Positions 44,482 to 53,691 of a DNA stretch of 64,000 bases are shown here, piece by piece (the first letter of the stretch is position 1; every line of letters starts with the position of its first letter). The stretch lies in assembly GCF_900107145.1 (NCBI RefSeq), contig NZ_FNOW01000009.1, positions 25,189 to 89,188 on the forward strand. The letters run 5' to 3'. Below the pieces are notes generated by a model. It was not told the DNA's origin. It made no database searches and saw only the letters and a program-made list of their open reading frames with translations. This stretch comes from Allochromatium warmingii (GTDB lineage: Bacteria > Pseudomonadota > Gammaproteobacteria > Chromatiales > Chromatiaceae). A program made the translations under genes and the position numbers.

Positions 44482-45033
44482 CGCTGTGTCCGTGTAGATC
44501 GGCGGGAACGCCGTCGCACCCGCAAAGTTGGGCCGGTACGCCGTGTCGGTGTGGGAGTGAATGTGCTGGCACACTGCGCTGAAAACAACTGAAACCCATC
44601 ACTGGCGCTGGTCAGGCGGTCGTCTCGTCAAAATGGCTGTGACAAAATTAGAATGTGTTAATATTAGAAATTATTGACTTTCCGGTCGAACCGCCTGTAG
44701 CATCCCCGCACAATCTAACCGCGCCTCGGATGCGCTCAGGCGAGTTGCTCGCTGAAAATAAAGCGGCTTCTATCTCAAAGGGGATAGCGCGTCGGGGAGA
44801 CGCTCCCCCGAACGCGGAATGGGCAACGACCCGTTCCATCGTTACAGTGGCGCACGCCGATGGAGCGACCGGTTCGATACGCACACTGTGCTTGTCGAAA
44901 CGACTGGCTTCACACAGAAACGTTACGCAGTGACCCGCCGTGTTAGCGCACCTGCTGCGGCGCGTTTATGCCGAATCTGGGCATCTTCCCAAACCATATC
45001 CTTTCCTGGTTAATCGATAGGAGAGACCGCGCA
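44482..45033. promoter_or_regulatory. Divergent intergenic region upstream of dsrA
   Basis: 552 bp without a credible gene, between the minus-strand Cas6-like unit and dsrA. A possible sigma-70 promoter for dsr is TTGACT (44674-44679) with TAGCAT 18 bp later (44698-44703). A GGGGAG/CTCCCC hairpin lies at 44794-44808. A short plus-strand open frame here shows no family features and was left out. If the promoter is right, the dsr mRNA has a leader of about 330 nt. Confidence 0.4.
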
Positions 45034-46287
45034 ATGGCTATCGACAAGCACGCGACCCCGATGCTCGACCAACTCGAGACCGGGCCCTGGCCGAGCTTTA
45101 TTTCTGGTATCAAGCGACTGCGCGACCAGCACCCGGATCAGCGCATCAATGAGGTCACGAACGACCTGCTCGGCCAGCTCGAACACTCCTACGAGACCCG
45201 CAAAGGGTATTGGAAGGGCGGCACGGTGTCGGTGTTCGGTTATGGCGGCGGCATCATTCCGCGCTTTTCGGAAGTCGGCAAAGCCTTCCCGAAATCCAAA
45301 GAATTTCACACCGTCCGCGTCCAGCCGCCAGCGGGTAATCACTACACCACCGCCATGCTGCGTCAGCTCGCTGATAGCTGGGAAAAGTACGGTTCGGGTC
45401 TGATTACCTTTCACGGTCAGACTGGCAACATCATGTTCATCGGGACGGATACCCAGAACACTCAGCAATTTTTCGACGAGATCAACGACTATGGTTGGGA
45501 TCTCGGCGGCGCTGGCCCCTGCGTGCGCACGGCGATGTCTTGCGTTGGCGCAGCACGCTGCGAGATGTCCTGCACCAATGAGCTGAAAGCGCATCGGATG
45601 CTGGTCAACCGCTTTGTTGATGATGTGCATCGTCCAGCCCTACCCTATAAGTTCAAGTTCAAGGTTTCCGGCTGCCCGAACGACTGTCAGAACGCCATCG
45701 AGCGGTCTGACTTTGCGATGCTCGGCACCTGGCGCGATGACATGAAGGTCGATCAGGCTGAAGTCAAGGCGTATATCGCTGATAAAGGCCATCAGTACTA
45801 TATCGACAATGTGATTACGCGCTGCCCGACGAAGGCGCTATCGCTCAATGATGATGACACGCTCACGGTCAACAACCGCGATTGTGTGCGCTGTATGCAC
45901 TGCCTGAACGTGATGCCGAAGGCGCTCCATCCTGGCGATGACAAGGGCGTGACCATTCTGATCGGCGGCAAGCGTACCCTCAAAATCGGCGATCTGATGG
46001 GCACCGTCGTCGTGCCGTTCAAAAAGCTGGAGACTGAGGAAGATTACGACACGCTGGTCGAGCTGGCCGAAACCATCATCGACTTCTGGGCCGAAAACGG
46101 TCTGGAGCACGAGCGGTGCGGCGAGATGATCGAGCGTATCGGTCTGGCCAACTTCCTCGACGGCATCGGCATCGAGCCGGATCCGAACATGCTCAGTCAC
46201 CCGCGCCAAAGTTCCTACATCCGCATGGATGGCTGGGACGAGGCCGCTGAGGAGTGGTTCGCCCGTCAGGCCGAAGCCGGTCGCTGA
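45034..46287 (+). CDS. dsrA: Reverse dissimilatory sulfite reductase, alpha subunit
   Basis: A 417-residue DsrA, the length of the A. vinosum protein. With DsrB it oxidises DsrC-bound sulfide-level sulfur to sulfite in the cytoplasm. The sirohaem-[4Fe-4S] ligands are in CVRTAMSCVGAARCEMSC and SGCPNDCQN; the inserted ferredoxin domain has CVRCMHCLNVMP preceded by a further Cys in VITRCPTKAL. The ATG at 45034 has AGGAGAG upstream and gives MAIDKHATPMLDQLETG, the family start. First gene of the operon. The oxidative direction is inferred from gene content (dsrEFH, dsrL) and similarity. Confidence 0.98.
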   Translation: MAIDKHATPMLDQLETGPWPSFISGIKRLRDQHPDQRINEVTNDLLGQLEHSYETRKGYWKGGTVSVFGYGGGIIPRFSEVGKAFPKSKEFHTVRVQPPAGNHYTTAMLRQLADSWEKYGSGLITFHGQTGNIMFIGTDTQNTQQFFDEINDYGWDLGGAGPCVRTAMSCVGAARCEMSCTNELKAHRMLVNRFVDDVHRPALPYKFKFKVSGCPNDCQNAIERSDFAMLGTWRDDMKVDQAEVKAYIADKGHQYYIDNVITRCPTKALSLNDDDTLTVNNRDCVRCMHCLNVMPKALHPGDDKGVTILIGGKRTLKIGDLMGTVVVPFKKLETEEDYDTLVELAETIIDFWAENGLEHERCGEMIERIGLANFLDGIGIEPDPNMLSHPRQSSYIRMDGWDEAAEEWFARQAEAGR

Positions 46288-46341
46288 ACAGCGCCGACCC
46301 CCTCGTCTTCCCCAAGAATCGAATAACTGGAGGATCAGTCC

Positions 46342-47412
46342 ATGGCGGAAATGCGTGAGCCTATCGAATCCGGCTGTCCGGATCCCTGGCAGTACATGCA
46401 CCCGGTAATGCGCAAGAATTTCGGGATGTGGAAATATCACGAACATCCGCGTCCCGGCGTGCTGCTGCATGTGGCCTACAGTGGCGACAAGATTTGGACG
46501 GTAAAAGCCGGTACCCAACGCATTCTCGATGTGTTCTCGCTGCGCAAGCTGTGCGATATCGGCGATCAGTTTGCCGATGGCTATGTGCATTTCACCCTGC
46601 GCTCGAATATCGAGTACATGGTTAGCGATGAAGCCAAAGTCCAGCCGCTGATTGATGCGCTCGAAGGTGCAGGCTTCATTGTCGGCGGTACTCAGAACTC
46701 GGTGGCGATGATTTCGCACACTCAGGGTTGGCTGCACTGCGACATCCCCGGCACCGACGCCTCGGGCGTAGTCAAGTCGATGATGGACGAACTCATCGAC
46801 GAGTTCCGCAATGCGACCATGCCCAATCGCGTGCATATCACCACCTCTTGCTGCCAGATCAACTGCGGCGGTCAGGGTGACATCGCCATCAACGTCCAGC
46901 ACACCAAGCCGCCGAAGATCAATCACGATCTGGTTGCGAACGTCTGCGAACGTCCGTCAGTTGTCGCCCGCTGTCCGGTGGCCGCGATTCGTCCGGCGAT
47001 GGTCAATGGCAAGCCGTCGCTGGAAGTCGATGAGCGCAAGTGCATCTGCTGCGGCGCCTGCTATCCGCCCTGCCCGCCGATGCAGATCAACGATGCCGAG
47101 CATTCGAAGCTGGCCATTTGGGTCGGCGGCAATCACTCTAATGCGCGTGGTAAGCCGACCTTCCAAAAACTGGTCGCCGCTGGCATCCCGAACAATCCGC
47201 CGCGTTGGCCGGAAGCAACTGCTATCGTCAAGCGCATCCTCAAGGCCTATAAAGCTGGCGCGAAGGATTGGGAGCGCATCAACGAGTGGATCGAGCGCAT
47301 CGGCTGGCCGCGCTTCTTCGAGGAAGTTGAGCTGCCGTTCACTAAGTATCACATTGATACCTGGCGCGGGGCGCGTGCGAGCTTCAACAGCTCGTCCTAT
47401 ATCCGCTTCTAA
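46342..47412 (+). CDS. dsrB: Reverse dissimilatory sulfite reductase, beta subunit
   Basis: A 356-residue DsrB carrying the catalytic sirohaem site: CCQINCGGQGDIAIN (about 170) and a ferredoxin domain CICCGACYPPCPPMQ (about 233). Forms the alpha2beta2 enzyme with DsrA. GGAGG lies 8 nt before the ATG; 54 bp separate it from dsrA. The protein ends ASFNSSSYIRF as in other sulfur oxidisers. Confidence 0.98.
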   Translation: MAEMREPIESGCPDPWQYMHPVMRKNFGMWKYHEHPRPGVLLHVAYSGDKIWTVKAGTQRILDVFSLRKLCDIGDQFADGYVHFTLRSNIEYMVSDEAKVQPLIDALEGAGFIVGGTQNSVAMISHTQGWLHCDIPGTDASGVVKSMMDELIDEFRNATMPNRVHITTSCCQINCGGQGDIAINVQHTKPPKINHDLVANVCERPSVVARCPVAAIRPAMVNGKPSLEVDERKCICCGACYPPCPPMQINDAEHSKLAIWVGGNHSNARGKPTFQKLVAAGIPNNPPRWPEATAIVKRILKAYKAGAKDWERINEWIERIGWPRFFEEVELPFTKYHIDTWRGARASFNSSSYIRF

Positions 47413-47507
47413 TCGAACGACAATCCATCGCTTCGGGTCGGACGTGCGTTTCGCGCCTGTCCGACCCGGTAGCGCGATGACCTGATTTGGACATCCATGA
47501 GGTCTAC

Positions 47508-47900
47508 ATGAAGTTTGCGCTTCAGATCAATGAGGGGCCGTATCAGCATCAGGCGTCCGACTCGGCCTATCAGTTCGCCAAGGCCGCGCTGGAAAAGGAT
47601 CACGAGATCTTCCGGGTCTTTTTCTACCATGATGGCGTCAACAACTCGACCCGTCTGACCACGCCGCCGCAAGATGATCGCCATATCGTCAACCGTTGGG
47701 CAGAACTGGCCGAGCAGTACAATTTGGATATGGTCGTGTGTGTCGCCGCCGCGCAGCGACGCGGCATCGTCGATGAGGGCGAGATGACCCGCAACGGCAA
47801 GGACGCGACCAACATCCATCCCAAGTTCCGCATTTCGGGACTCGGGCAACTGGTCGAGGCGGCGATTCAAGCCGACCGTCTCGTCGTCTTTGGTGACTGA
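47508..47900 (+). CDS. dsrE: DsrE, sulfur-transfer subunit
   Basis: A 130-residue DsrE. The active Cys falls at residue 78 in MVVCVAAAQRRG, the position shown to accept sulfur in A. vinosum. With DsrF and DsrH it forms a heterohexamer that passes persulfide sulfur to DsrC. The ATG at 47508 has GAGG 5 nt upstream; an in-frame start seven codons earlier would give a non-family N-terminus. dsrEFH is a marker of sulfur-oxidising rather than sulfate-reducing organisms. Confidence 0.97.
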   Translation: MKFALQINEGPYQHQASDSAYQFAKAALEKDHEIFRVFFYHDGVNNSTRLTTPPQDDRHIVNRWAELAEQYNLDMVVCVAAAQRRGIVDEGEMTRNGKDATNIHPKFRISGLGQLVEAAIQADRLVVFGD

Positions 47901-47912
47901 GGGAGCGCCATC

Positions 47913-48323
47913 ATGTCGGAAGTCGTGAAGAAATTCATGTACCTCAATCGCAAGGCCCCCTACGGTACGATCTATGCGTGGGAAGCCCTAGAAGTGGTGC
48001 TGATTGGCGCCGCCTTCGATCAGTACGTGTGCGTGCTGTTCCTCGATGACGGGGTTTATCAGCTCACCAAGGGTCAGGACACCAAAGGCATCGGGATGAA
48101 AAACTTCTCCCCGACCTATCGCACCCTGGGTGACTATGAGGTGCGGCGCATCTATGTTGATCGCGCTTCGCTGGAAGCACGCGGCCTAACGCAAGATGAT
48201 CTGGTCGAGATCGCCTACGAGGACATGGAGACCGAAGAGGAATTCGACAACATTGTCGAGGTCATCGACTCAGCCCGCGTCAGCGAGCTGATGAACGAAT
48301 CCGACGCGATCTTCAGCTTCTAA
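47913..48323 (+). CDS. dsrF: DsrF, sulfur-transfer complex subunit
   Basis: A 136-residue DsrF of the DsrE/F superfamily, with KAPYGTIYAWEALEVVLIGAAFDQYVCVLFLDDGVYQL. It is a structural member of the DsrE2F2H2 hexamer. It follows dsrE by 12 bp with GAGGGAG before the ATG. Confidence 0.96.
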   Translation: MSEVVKKFMYLNRKAPYGTIYAWEALEVVLIGAAFDQYVCVLFLDDGVYQLTKGQDTKGIGMKNFSPTYRTLGDYEVRRIYVDRASLEARGLTQDDLVEIAYEDMETEEEFDNIVEVIDSARVSELMNESDAIFSF

Positions 48324-48336
48324 AGGGAGGGGTGAA

Positions 48337-48645
48337 ATGAGCATTCTGCATACCGTCAACAAGTCACCCTTCGAGCGCAATGCACTCGAATCCTGTCTGA
48401 AGTTCGCCACTGCGGGCGCAAGCGTGCTGCTGTTCGAGGACGGCATCTATGCCGCCCTGACTGGCACGCAGGTCGAGTCGCAGGTCAGCGCCGCACTCGG
48501 AACGCTGAAGCTCTACGTGCTTGGCCCCGATCTGAAGGCGCGGGGGTTTGGCGATGAGCGCATTATTCCCGGGATCCGCGTGGTGGACTACGCCGGTTTC
48601 GTCGATCTGACGACCGAGTGCGACACTGTTCAGGCGTGGCTGTAA
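48337..48645 (+). CDS. dsrH: DsrH, sulfur-transfer complex subunit
   Basis: A 102-residue DsrH (TusB-like) with its conserved Cys at residue 20 (ALESCLKFA). Member of the DsrEFH hexamer. GGGAGGGG lies just upstream of the ATG; 13 bp follow dsrF. Confidence 0.96.
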   Translation: MSILHTVNKSPFERNALESCLKFATAGASVLLFEDGIYAALTGTQVESQVSAALGTLKLYVLGPDLKARGFGDERIIPGIRVVDYAGFVDLTTECDTVQAWL

Positions 48646-48720
48646 TCCCGAGTTTGGGCCGCGAGTTCGCGCACACTGTTTTTAGTTTTTTGGTAATCAC
48701 TTCAAGAGGAGCATCCCCCC

Positions 48721-49059
48721 ATGGCGGATACGATTGATGTCAATGGCAAGCAACTGGCTGTCGATGAAGAAGGCTATCTGGCCAATCTCAACGAGTGGGA
48801 GCCGGAAGTGGCTTCAGTCATGGCCAAGCAAGACAACCTAGAGCTGACCGATGAGCACTGGGACATCATCAACTTCCTGCGCGAGTACTACGAGGAGTAT
48901 CAGATTGCTCCCGCCGTGCGCGTCCTGACCAAAGCCGTCGGCAAGAAGCTGGGTAAGGATAAGGGCAACAGCAAGTATCTCTACGGCCTCTTCCCCTATG
49001 GCCCGGCGAAGCAGGCGTGCCGCTTTGCTGGTCTGCCGAAGCCGACCGGCTGCGTCTAA
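48721..49059 (+). CDS. dsrC: DsrC, sulfur carrier protein
   Basis: A 112-residue DsrC/TusE-family protein with both redox Cys, Cys100 in KQACRFAG and Cys111 in the penultimate position of TGCV. The flexible C-terminal arm carries the sulfur as a substrate of DsrAB, and the trisulfide or disulfide form is handled by DsrK. A strong ribosome site (AAGAGGAG) precedes the ATG. The 75-bp gap from dsrH could allow separate mRNA processing. Confidence 0.98.
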   Translation: MADTIDVNGKQLAVDEEGYLANLNEWEPEVASVMAKQDNLELTDEHWDIINFLREYYEEYQIAPAVRVLTKAVGKKLGKDKGNSKYLYGLFPYGPAKQACRFAGLPKPTGCV

Positions 49060-49064
49060 AGCGT

Positions 49065-49134
49065 TAGCCGCCAGTCTCCAGCGATCAGCTTCCAGCAATC
49101 AAAACTCTCTGGCTGAAAGCTGGCGACTGACGAG
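49065..49134. repeat. Dispersed short repeat, family C, between dsrC and dsrM
   Basis: Contains CCAGCGATCAGCTTCCAG facing CTGGCTGAAAGCTGGCGACT, so it can fold into an imperfect hairpin. It lies within the operon, right after the dsrC stop. Confidence 0.6.
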
Positions 49135-49208
49135 CGTCCGGCGTGCGTCGCTCCCGATGCGTGAGCCGCCCGCTGGATCCCATCACGTTCCACCGAGGGT
49201 GCGGAAAC

Positions 49209-49940
49209 ATGGCGTTTCTGACGAACTTCTATGCCTTCCTGTTTTATTTCGCCGCCTGTGTGCTGGTGGCGGGCTTGGCTCGCAAGATCATTCAATACGC
49301 GCTCACTCCAGCGCCGTTGAAGATCCCGACCACCCCAGCCCCGACGACGCAACGTGGAGTTGTGCTCAGGATGATGCGTGAAGTCGTCCTGTTTGAAAGC
49401 CTGTTTCGTGGCAATAAATGGACATGGATTTTTGGCTGGATGTTTCATTTCGGCCTATTCCTCGTCACGCTGCGTCATCTGCGCTATTTCATCGATCCGG
49501 TGTGGTTCCCGATTCAATTGGTTCAGCCCTTTGGCATCTATGGCGGCATTGCTATGGTCGTCGGTTTGGCTGGACTCTGGGCGCGGCGCTTTTTAGTTGA
49601 CCGTGTTAAGTACATTACTTCGACTTCCGATCATTTGATTCTCGGGCTATTGGTGGCCATTGGCTGCACCGGCCTGCTGATGAAATTTGTCTTTCATGTC
49701 GATGTGGTCGAAATCAAGACGTTTTTCTTGGGACTGTACAGCTACGACATCCAGCCGCTGCCAGCCGATCCCTTGTTGCTGCTACATTTGCTGCTGGTGG
49801 CGCTGCTGATGATTATCTTCCCCTACAGCAAGCTGTTACACATGCCCGGACTGTTTTTTAGCCCGACGCGCAATCAAGTTGACAACCCCCGCGAGCAGCG
49901 TCACATCGCGCCCTGGGCCAGTAAGCTTGAACAGCGATGA
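49209..49940 (+). CDS. dsrM: DsrM, cytochrome b-like membrane subunit of DsrMKJOP
   Basis: A 243-residue membrane protein of the NarI type with about five or six helices. His residues that can bind haem b are in GWMFHFGLFLVTLRHLRYF and LLLLHLLLVALLMIIFPYSKLLH. It exchanges electrons with quinone in the DsrMKJOP complex. The ATG at 49209 is chosen over one 22 codons upstream, which would add an Arg-rich tail with no family match. Confidence 0.95.
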   Translation: MAFLTNFYAFLFYFAACVLVAGLARKIIQYALTPAPLKIPTTPAPTTQRGVVLRMMREVVLFESLFRGNKWTWIFGWMFHFGLFLVTLRHLRYFIDPVWFPIQLVQPFGIYGGIAMVVGLAGLWARRFLVDRVKYITSTSDHLILGLLVAIGCTGLLMKFVFHVDVVEIKTFFLGLYSYDIQPLPADPLLLLHLLLVALLMIIFPYSKLLHMPGLFFSPTRNQVDNPREQRHIAPWASKLEQR

Positions 49941-49998
49941 GCCAGTGATGAACCAGATCATTCGAGCGCCCCAGTTGTCCGCGTATAGAGGTTGATTC

Positions 49999-51531
49999 AT
50001 GGCTAAGGCAACGTTCAAAGTCCCAGATCTGACGCAGTACACCGAAGTACCGGCGATTCAGCCCGGCGCAATGGCGCACAGTCAGCCATTTATCGCCAAA
50101 GCGGAGTTTCAGGAGCCGCTCGGCTATCCCGGCGAGCTGGTCGAGAATTGGCAAGAACGCGCCATTGAAAAAATGGGCGAGCTGCTGGGCAAATATCGCT
50201 CACTGCGCGTTTATATGGATGCGTGCGTCAAATGCGGAGCCTGTACCGATAAATGTCATTATTTCCTCGGCACTGCTGACCCAAAAAATATGCCGGTTGG
50301 CCGTCAGGATTTAATGCGCAAGGTGTATCGGCGTTATTTCACGCTGGCCGGTAAATTATTTCCCAAGTTGGTCGGCGCTGAGGATTTCACCAAAGAAGTT
50401 CTCGATGATTGGTACAGCTATTTCCATCAGTGTTCACAGTGTCGGCGCTGTTCGGTATTTTGTCCCTATGGCATTGATACGGCTGAGATTTCGATGGCTG
50501 CCCGCGAGATCATGGATGCGATTGGCGTCGGGCAAAAGTATTGCAACGAAATCATCGGCAAGGTGTACAAGGTCGGCAACAATTTAGGTCTGCCCGGCCC
50601 GGCGCTGATTGACACGCTCGAAGGGCTGGAAGAAGACGTTTACGACGATACTGGCGTGCGAGTGCGCTATCCAATTGATCAGGAAGGCGCTGAAATTCTG
50701 CTCGTCACGCCATCGGCGGATTTCTTCGCCGAGCCGCATGTTGACGGGCTGATTGGCTACGGCAAGGTATTTCACGAAGCCGGTATTTCTTGGACACTGA
50801 GTACTCACGCCTCGGAAGCAGCCAATTTCGGCATGTTCATCGGTTCCTACGAGAACATGCACCGTGTGGCGCAGCGCATCCGTGAAGCGGCGATCAAACT
50901 CAAAGTCAAGCGCATTGTGTTCGGCGAATGTGGTCATGCGTGGCGGGTGGCATATTCATTCTTAAATACGCTGGCTGGCCCCTGGGATTTTCTCGACCCG
51001 CGCTATCCAGTACCGCAGCATATTTGCGAATTTACCTATGAGTTAATTCAGCAGGGTAAATTGAAGTTTGATAAGAGCGAAAACGATGACAAGGTCTTGA
51101 CCTATCACGATTCTTGTAACGTCGCCCGCGCCTCGCGCATGGGCAACGTGCCGGGCGGACAGTTCGAGATTCCACGCGCCATTATTCGCGCCACCTGCAA
51201 CAACTTCTATGACATGGACGAGGACACCATCCGCGACCGGACATTCTGTTGCGGCGGTGGCGGTGGTCTGCTGACGGATGACCTGATGGAACTGCGTGTA
51301 AAAGGCGCAAAACCGCGTCTGGATGCGCTCAACAATGTCATCCAAGAAAAGGGCGTCACCCATATGGCGGCCATCTGCGCCATCTGCAAAACGCAGTTCA
51401 GCAAGGTGTTTCCCTATTACGGCTTGGAAATGGATCAGATCATCAGTCTGCATCAACTGGTTGGCGATGCCATCGTGCTTACGCCCGGGCCAGAGGATGA
51501 TGAGCCGGACGATGATGATGACGACGATTGA
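49999..51531 (+). CDS. dsrK: DsrK, HdrD-like iron-sulfur subunit
   Basis: A 510-residue catalytic subunit related to heterodisulfide reductase HdrD. Two [4Fe-4S] motifs (CVKCGACTDKC near 75, CSQCRRCSVFCP near 144) and two CCG-type halves (HDSCN near 370, FCCGGGGG near 415) are present; these bind the special cluster that acts on DsrC disulfide or trisulfide. The protein ends in an acidic run, PEDDEPDDDDDDD, which looks like a species-specific extension. It follows dsrM by 58 bp. Confidence 0.96.
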   Translation: MAKATFKVPDLTQYTEVPAIQPGAMAHSQPFIAKAEFQEPLGYPGELVENWQERAIEKMGELLGKYRSLRVYMDACVKCGACTDKCHYFLGTADPKNMPVGRQDLMRKVYRRYFTLAGKLFPKLVGAEDFTKEVLDDWYSYFHQCSQCRRCSVFCPYGIDTAEISMAAREIMDAIGVGQKYCNEIIGKVYKVGNNLGLPGPALIDTLEGLEEDVYDDTGVRVRYPIDQEGAEILLVTPSADFFAEPHVDGLIGYGKVFHEAGISWTLSTHASEAANFGMFIGSYENMHRVAQRIREAAIKLKVKRIVFGECGHAWRVAYSFLNTLAGPWDFLDPRYPVPQHICEFTYELIQQGKLKFDKSENDDKVLTYHDSCNVARASRMGNVPGGQFEIPRAIIRATCNNFYDMDEDTIRDRTFCCGGGGGLLTDDLMELRVKGAKPRLDALNNVIQEKGVTHMAAICAICKTQFSKVFPYYGLEMDQIISLHQLVGDAIVLTPGPEDDEPDDDDDDD

Positions 51532-51709
51532 ATCACGACGATAACGTGAAACACGAGACCGACGAGGCGGCCTGACCGGGGCCATCGCAGCGCGGCGACG
51601 CAAGCCAGAATCGAATAGCCATCGAATCTAGCCGCGTCGGCCACGCCAGATCTGATACGAATCCCCTGATCCCCGCGTCAGGGTTCAACTGGTACGGAGA
51701 ACGATTGAG

Positions 51710-53674
51710 ATGGCGACTTCCAGCGACGAGATGAAAATGAAGCCGACCTGGCGTCGATTCGAGGACGGCAACCACGTCTGGGACGACCTGACTGACAAGA
51801 TCTTCAATCAAGACCGCTCTCACAAATGTCCTACCTATGTCCACAAGACGCCGCCCTGTCAGGGAAGCTGTCCGTCGGGCGAGGACATTCGCGGTTGGTT
51901 GCAGATCGTGCGCGGCATGGAACAACCGCCCAAAGGCTTAGATTGGCGCGAGTACGCCTTTCGTCGTTCCACTGACGCCAATCCGTTTCCGGCGATGATG
52001 GGGCGCGTCTGTCCGGCACCCTGTCAGGATGGCTGTAATCGCAACGAGCTGGAAGATTTCGTCGGCATCAATTCGGTTGAACAGTTTATCGGTGATACCG
52101 CGATTGCCAATGGCTACCGCTTTGATGCGCCTGAACTGGACACTGGCAAGCGGATCGCCATTGTCGGCGGCGGCCCGGCTGGTCTTGCGGCGGCCTATCA
52201 ACTGCGCCGCAAGGGGCATAGCTGCACCATTTTTGAGGCTAACGACGGACTCGGCGGCATGTTCCGCTTCGGTATTCCGGGCTATCGCGTGCCGCGTGAC
52301 AAGCTCGATGCCGAGATCCAGCGCATCCTCGATATGGGCCGGATTGAGGTCAAATTTAAGACCCGTATCGGCACTGATGTCACCGTTGAGCAGTTAGAGC
52401 AGGATTACGACGCGATTCTCTGGGCCATCGGCTGTCAAGCCGGTCGCGGTCTGCCGGTGCCGGGCTGGGAGGGTACGCCGAACTGTGTTAGCGGTGTGGC
52501 TTTCCTCAAAGCGTTCAACGAAGGGCGGATGAAAGTCACGGCTAGCAAGGTCGTGTGCGTCGGCGGTGGTGATACCTCGATTGACGTGGTTTCGGTTGCC
52601 CGGCGTCTCGGTCATCTCAATAAGAGCAACCCGAATGAACTGCCCGAAGCCGTGATCCGCGATGGCTATGTCGCGCATGATGCGGCCAGCGCCGCTGCCG
52701 CGCAGGGGGCGCAGGTCACGCTGACCTCGCTGTTTACCCGCGACAAGATGACGGCTTCCGAACATGAAGTCGATGACGCGACCCGCGAGGGTGTGACCAT
52801 TCTCGACGGCGTGATGCCGCTGGAAGTGCTCAAAGATGCTAACGGTCGTGCGACTGGGCTGAAGGTTGCCGATTGCACCATGATCGATGGGCGTCCGACG
52901 CCGGTTGCGGGCACGGAGCGCGTGCTAGAAGCCGATCTGATTGTGTCGGCGATTGGGCAAGGCGGTGATCTCTCCGGTTTGGAGGCGCTCGACAACGGAC
53001 GCGGGCTGATGGATTCCGACAAGTTCTATCAAGTTCCGGGCAAAGCTGGGCATTTTGTTGCTGGCGACATCATCCGGCCACATTTGCTGACGACGGCCAT
53101 TGGTCAAGCGTGGGTCGCGGCTGATTCGATTGATGCCTATGTGATGCAGGCCGACCACAAGCGCCGTCCGAAAGTGGACGTGCATCATTTCAACCTGCTC
53201 GACAAACTCACCGAGACCCAGCTTGCGCCCGAAGCATTTGAGGTGGCAAAACTCGGCGATCTGCGCGGCACCTCTGAGGGCAACTGGGCGATTCATAATT
53301 ATGAAGATCGCTCCAGTGCTGAGGTCATCCCATCTGATGAACTGTTCCTCGGGCACTTCAACTATGTAGCGCGTAATCTGCGCAAAGAAGAAGTTCCGAG
53401 CGCCGAAGACGTGCTGGGCCATTTCCACGAGCGTGTCATCGGTCTAACCGAGCAAGAGGCCATCGACGAAGCCAAACGCTGCATGAGCTGCGGGCTGTGT
53501 TTTGAGTGCGACAACTGCGTCATTTTCTGTCCGCAGGATGCCGTGTATCGCGTCGATAAATCCGAGCGCACCACCGGCCGCTATGTTGCCACTGATTATG
53601 CCAAGTGCATCGGCTGTCATATCTGCGCCGATGTGTGTCCGACTGGCTATATCAAGATGGGTCTGGGCGAGTGA
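51710..53674 (+). CDS. dsrL: DsrL, NAD(P)H-dependent oxidoreductase
   Basis: A 654-residue flavoprotein resembling the glutamate synthase small subunit. N-terminal Cys motif CQGSCPSGEDIRGW; FAD site AIVGGGPAGLAAAYQL (about 150); NAD(P)H site VVCVGGGDTSIDVVSVARRL; two C-terminal ferredoxin motifs, CMSCGLCFECDNCVIFCP (about 590) and CIGCHICADVCP (about 632). It takes electrons from DsrAB and is essential for sulfur oxidation in A. vinosum. A 178-bp gap with no gene separates it from dsrK. GGAGAA precedes the ATG. Confidence 0.96.
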   Translation: MATSSDEMKMKPTWRRFEDGNHVWDDLTDKIFNQDRSHKCPTYVHKTPPCQGSCPSGEDIRGWLQIVRGMEQPPKGLDWREYAFRRSTDANPFPAMMGRVCPAPCQDGCNRNELEDFVGINSVEQFIGDTAIANGYRFDAPELDTGKRIAIVGGGPAGLAAAYQLRRKGHSCTIFEANDGLGGMFRFGIPGYRVPRDKLDAEIQRILDMGRIEVKFKTRIGTDVTVEQLEQDYDAILWAIGCQAGRGLPVPGWEGTPNCVSGVAFLKAFNEGRMKVTASKVVCVGGGDTSIDVVSVARRLGHLNKSNPNELPEAVIRDGYVAHDAASAAAAQGAQVTLTSLFTRDKMTASEHEVDDATREGVTILDGVMPLEVLKDANGRATGLKVADCTMIDGRPTPVAGTERVLEADLIVSAIGQGGDLSGLEALDNGRGLMDSDKFYQVPGKAGHFVAGDIIRPHLLTTAIGQAWVAADSIDAYVMQADHKRRPKVDVHHFNLLDKLTETQLAPEAFEVAKLGDLRGTSEGNWAIHNYEDRSSAEVIPSDELFLGHFNYVARNLRKEEVPSAEDVLGHFHERVIGLTEQEAIDEAKRCMSCGLCFECDNCVIFCPQDAVYRVDKSERTTGRYVATDYAKCIGCHICADVCPTGYIKMGLGE

Positions 53675-53691
53675 GGCCCCTGGAGGCGTCG

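Noticed and set aside
44655..44933. A 92-codon open frame upstream of dsrA on the plus strand
   Set aside because: No family features, no ribosome site, composition like non-coding DNA; it lies in the dsr promoter region.
51532..51709. A small gene in the dsrK-dsrL gap
   Set aside because: 178 bp without a start plus ribosome site in any frame; looks like spacer DNA.
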